Part shown: one piece after another, positions 61,435-64,000 of the stretch
How the letters are laid out: the number at the start of each line of letters is the position of its first letter
Position numbering within the stretch: position 1 is the first letter of the stretch
Assembly (NCBI RefSeq): GCF_007570825.1
Contig: NZ_SUNB01000004.1
Coordinates: forward strand, 1 to 64,000
DNA from: Pleionea sediminis
GTDB taxonomy: Bacteria; Pseudomonadota; Gammaproteobacteria; Enterobacterales; Kangiellaceae
Reading direction: 5' to 3'
DNA length: 64,000 bases
Position numbers and translations under genes: made by a program
The notes under the pieces: generated by a model
Database searches by the model: none
Seen by the model: the letters and a program-made list of their open reading frames with translations, nothing else
Told to the model about the DNA's origin: nothing

Positions 61435-62466
61435 ATGAAAAGCGCTTATTGGTTGATCGTCTTATTTTCATCTGGTGTCGCTCAGGCATACTCGAATATT
61501 GACTGGAATTTGAGCTTTGAGGGCGTCTATGATCAAGTTAATGATCTACCTAATGGAAATGAGCGACTTGAAGGCGGATCTCTCTACGCGACTTATGGCT
61601 TCGAATGGTTACCTGAAACTGAAACCTTTATGAATATTGGTGTTTCATTTAAGTCAGCGTATTCGAGTGATAATCGAGAAAATGAAGCCTGGTTTATTGA
61701 AAATGAGTATTCAACCGGCTCAAGAGCTTATGAATATTTCTGGGGAATTCAACTCAATCCACAACATACTTTGGAGATTGGTCGTAAACGTCTGTCTTTC
61801 TTTTTAAATCCTATGGTTTGGGATAGAGATCTCAGTCCAACTGGAATTACTTATCAATATCAGTCAGTCAACAATAATAAGAGACGTTTTCTCGCCGTTG
61901 GCGCTTATGGCTCGACGAATGACATCAATAATGTCGATTCTAAAATGTTTGTAGCGGACTACTTTGAAGAATTGAGTTTGAATGAAATGTTGTTCCGGTA
62001 TGGTCTCAGTTTTATTAAACACTTTGATTTAGAATTGCAGGGTAATGCTCTGCGACAAAATTCATTAGATGTATTTACGGCGAGTGATTATCAGTTGGCA
62101 GGATTAAATTTAGGCGTTAGTCATTTATTTGATTCTGGTCAGCTCGATGCGAATATGACTGCGTATGTGAATACTGCGGTAGATGATGAGAACCGAGCTT
62201 CCAGAATTGATTTAGATTTTTTTCCTGTTGATACGAATCTTTCATTGTCTTACTCATACCAAAGTGTCGAGAAAGACTCCACGGTAGCCGCTTTTAATGA
62301 TGATGACTGGTGGTTCGCAACGGCAATGAGTGGCAGTCGAGCGTCAATAGCTTACGCTTTTTCTGAAACAGTTGGATTACGAACTTCTTATTTTCTTGAA
62401 GAATTGGATAACTCCGACAAAGAAGAATTATCGCGTATTTTAGTTTCACTGACTGTTGATTTGTAA
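61435..62466 (+). CDS. Outer-membrane beta-barrel-like protein
   Basis: This encodes 343 residues with a signal peptide ending at AQAYS. Alternating polar and hydrophobic strands rich in Tyr, Phe and Asn run throughout (GGSLYATYGFEWLPET, AYEYFWGIQLNPQHTLEIGRKRLSFFL, LAGLNLGVSHLF, SIAYAFSETVGLRTSYF). The last segment is RILVSLTVDL, a strand-like end without the usual terminal aromatic residue. The family is not recognised. Coupling to the cupredoxin-like gene suggests a shared role, for instance in metal or small-molecule passage. Confidence 0.65.
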   Translation: MKSAYWLIVLFSSGVAQAYSNIDWNLSFEGVYDQVNDLPNGNERLEGGSLYATYGFEWLPETETFMNIGVSFKSAYSSDNRENEAWFIENEYSTGSRAYEYFWGIQLNPQHTLEIGRKRLSFFLNPMVWDRDLSPTGITYQYQSVNNNKRRFLAVGAYGSTNDINNVDSKMFVADYFEELSLNEMLFRYGLSFIKHFDLELQGNALRQNSLDVFTASDYQLAGLNLGVSHLFDSGQLDANMTAYVNTAVDDENRASRIDLDFFPVDTNLSLSYSYQSVEKDSTVAAFNDDDWWFATAMSGSRASIAYAFSETVGLRTSYFLEELDNSDKEELSRILVSLTVDL

Positions 62467-62725
62467 GGCTTAGATGAGTGGAGCATGAGTAGCTCGAGCG
62501 ACTAACATTGCTTAAATAAAATTCACTATTGGGTAGTCGCAGTGTAATTGGTTAGTTGCGGTGTATTAATGATTTGTAGTGAAAGTCCATTCAATTAAGT
62601 AGTAAAAAAGTTCTGACACTATTTGCAACAGAAATTTCCGCTGTTAAAACGGTTAAATCTATCTTTTCCAGTTAATCCCCGATAAAATCGCATCTCAATT
62701 TCTATTCTATCCAACGGACTACAAA
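62467..62725. other. Intergenic region, 259 bp
   Basis: It is AT-rich and separates the barrel gene from the RND gene. No terminator with a clear stem was found, so read-through into the transporter gene cannot be excluded. Confidence 0.35.
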
Positions 62726-64000
62726 TTGCGTCTCACTCGCCAAAGTTTACATAATCCAGCCGCGGTTATTGTTGTTACTGCCATTATTCTGCTACTGGGT
62801 GTGATTTCATTAGTTCGAATTCCTGCGCAATTGTTGCCCGATATTGAGAAGCCGATTATATCGGTTATCAACTCTTGGCCAGGAGCATCGCCTGCAGAAA
62901 TGGAGTCTGAAGTTAGTGTTCCTGTTGAAGAAGTTTTGATGGGAACACCGGGGATGACGGATCTCGTATCTTGGAATATGGCTAACTTTGGTTTTATGCA
63001 GCTTGAATTTGATATTGAAACTGATATGACACGAGCGATGATTGAGGTAATCAGTCGATTGAATCGGTTACGTCCGTTACCAGCCAATGCAGAAAAGCCT
63101 CAAATATTAATGGGTGAATGGGGCGATGCAAATGACACATTGATTGAATATTTTATTCAGCAAAGCTCTGATAGCACGGCGGAGCAGAGGGCTGCTAACA
63201 CTAAATATTTGCGTGATGATATCGTCCCGCGACTTCAAAGTTTGTATGGTGTTTCTAGAATTGAATTTGATGATGGAACTGGCGGTCTCGGCAATCAATT
63301 ACAAATTATCTTTGATCCCTATCGAGCTGCAGAGTTAGGAATTGATATTGCTAAAGTAACCCGGCAAATTGGTCAGTCTGCGGATATTTCCAGTGGTTTT
63401 GTGGATGTCGGTCGACGACAATATATTATGCGCTACGAAGGACGTTACGATTATGAGCAATTATCACATTTAATTCTTGATTGGCGCGATGGTCAGCCAG
63501 TAAAACTGGGTGACTTGGCAGAGTTCAATATAGGACCCGGACGTGAAGATGGTTTTATTTACCAAAATGGAAATCGAAGTTTTCGTTTAGCGGTATTTAA
63601 AACCAATGACGCTAATGTGTTAGAAGCGCTAGAAATTGTAAAGTCTGAATTGGATCAGCTGAATGCGGGAGAGTTTAAACAGCGAGGATTAAAAGCGCAG
63701 TTTTCTTTTGACCCCAGTAAATACATTACTCGGGCGATGGGATTATTGGGCAGTAATCTGGTCATTGGTATGCTGTTAGCGATTGGCGTTTTATGGTTGT
63801 TTTTACGTCAATGGCGTGCAACGTTGTTAATCGCTTTGGCGATTCCTGTTTCATTGTTAGCGACTTTTGTTGTTCTAAACTTAGCAGGTCGATCACTGAA
63901 TGTAATCTCATTGGCCGGCTTAGCGTTTGCAACGGGAATGGTCATGGATGCGGCCATTGTTGTCTTAGAAAATATTGTGCGCTTGCGTGAACGCGGTCAA
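62726..64000 (+). CDS. RND-family efflux transporter, 3' end outside window
   Basis: The frame is open to the window end (425 codons seen). A TTG at 62726 gives MRLTRQSLHNPAAV, the usual short cytoplasmic start before TM1; ACGGA lies about 8 nt upstream and no ATG fits. Features are TM1 (VIVVTAIILLLGVISLV), then RIPAQLLPDIEKPIISV, WPGASPAEMESEV, a porter domain with LQSLYGVSRIEF, the FDPYRAAELGI segment, VKLGDLAEF, then TM2 (LVIGMLLAIGVLWLFL), LRQWRATLLIALAIPVSLLA and LAGLAFATGMVMDAAIVVLEN. The GMVMDAAIVVLEN helix carries the proton-relay Asp typical of RND pumps. The membrane-fusion partner is not upstream here. Confidence 0.95.
   Translation, partial: MRLTRQSLHNPAAVIVVTAIILLLGVISLVRIPAQLLPDIEKPIISVINSWPGASPAEMESEVSVPVEEVLMGTPGMTDLVSWNMANFGFMQLEFDIETDMTRAMIEVISRLNRLRPLPANAEKPQILMGEWGDANDTLIEYFIQQSSDSTAEQRAANTKYLRDDIVPRLQSLYGVSRIEFDDGTGGLGNQLQIIFDPYRAAELGIDIAKVTRQIGQSADISSGFVDVGRRQYIMRYEGRYDYEQLSHLILDWRDGQPVKLGDLAEFNIGPGREDGFIYQNGNRSFRLAVFKTNDANVLEALEIVKSELDQLNAGEFKQRGLKAQFSFDPSKYITRAMGLLGSNLVIGMLLAIGVLWLFLRQWRATLLIALAIPVSLLATFVVLNLAGRSLNVISLAGLAFATGMVMDAAIVVLENIVRLRERGQ

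Overview
The window is low-GC, densely coded bacterial DNA of gammaproteobacterial character. Supporting this are a REP-associated tyrosine transposase (RAYT), a CadC-type winged-helix regulator, GGDEF proteins, RND efflux, many Sec, Tat and lipoprotein signals, and several subtilase, S9 and DUF885 hydrolases. A marine or predatory-type heterotroph near the Kangiella/Pleionea/Aliikangiella group would fit, but that placement is inference. No rRNA, tRNA, CRISPR array or prophage was seen.

Region 1 (1-18433) is a polymorphic-toxin locus. The first 16 kb is the 3' part of one giant gene, already open at base 1. It encodes RTX calcium-binding repeats (with four 504-bp tandem units), a very long YD/RHS-repeat shell interrupted by jelly-roll-like and cadherin-like inserts, a LysM domain, hydrophobic Gly/Ala-rich segments and a C-terminal domain resembling RNase-type toxin tips. 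A small acidic gene starts 4 bp after the stop and is the obvious immunity candidate. Next comes a nested array: five identical 19-bp palindromes, two 5'-only copies of a RAYT gene and one full-length RAYT.

Region 2 (18510-35132) holds mostly unlinked envelope genes: a cytoplasmic VWA protein whose C-terminus looks like ribosomal L7/L12, a DUF4034 protein, lipoproteins, a CPBP protease gene broken by an in-frame TAG, a DUF885 peptidase followed by a PDZ-alpha/beta hydrolase, a DUF3592 membrane protein, a CadC-like regulator with an extracytoplasmic LamG domain facing a tiny Cys-containing secreted peptide, and an S9 peptidase.

Region 3 (35280-52309) carries a Tat-exported PhoX-family protein, two diguanylate cyclases (TPR-like periplasmic input; FHA input), a secreted subtilase with PA and two PPC domains, a HAMP-GAF sensor without output domain, a di-haem oxidoreductase, small secreted proteins, and a CxxCH protein fused to a proprotein-convertase P domain.

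Region 4 (52455-55979, minus strand) is a compact three-gene operon: zinc metallopeptidase, circularly permuted ATP-grasp and alpha-E protein. Start sites are set by clear Shine-Dalgarno (SD) sequences, including a TTG start.

Region 5 (56689-64000) has a two-OB-fold-like secreted protein, a 792-residue protein with two CxxCH motifs, a cupredoxin-like protein and an outer-membrane-barrel-like protein in tandem, then the 5' part of an RND transporter running off the window. Two octanucleotide repeats of five units each (50290 and 60601) lie upstream of exported-protein genes and could be length-variable. Strong hairpin terminators separate most units.
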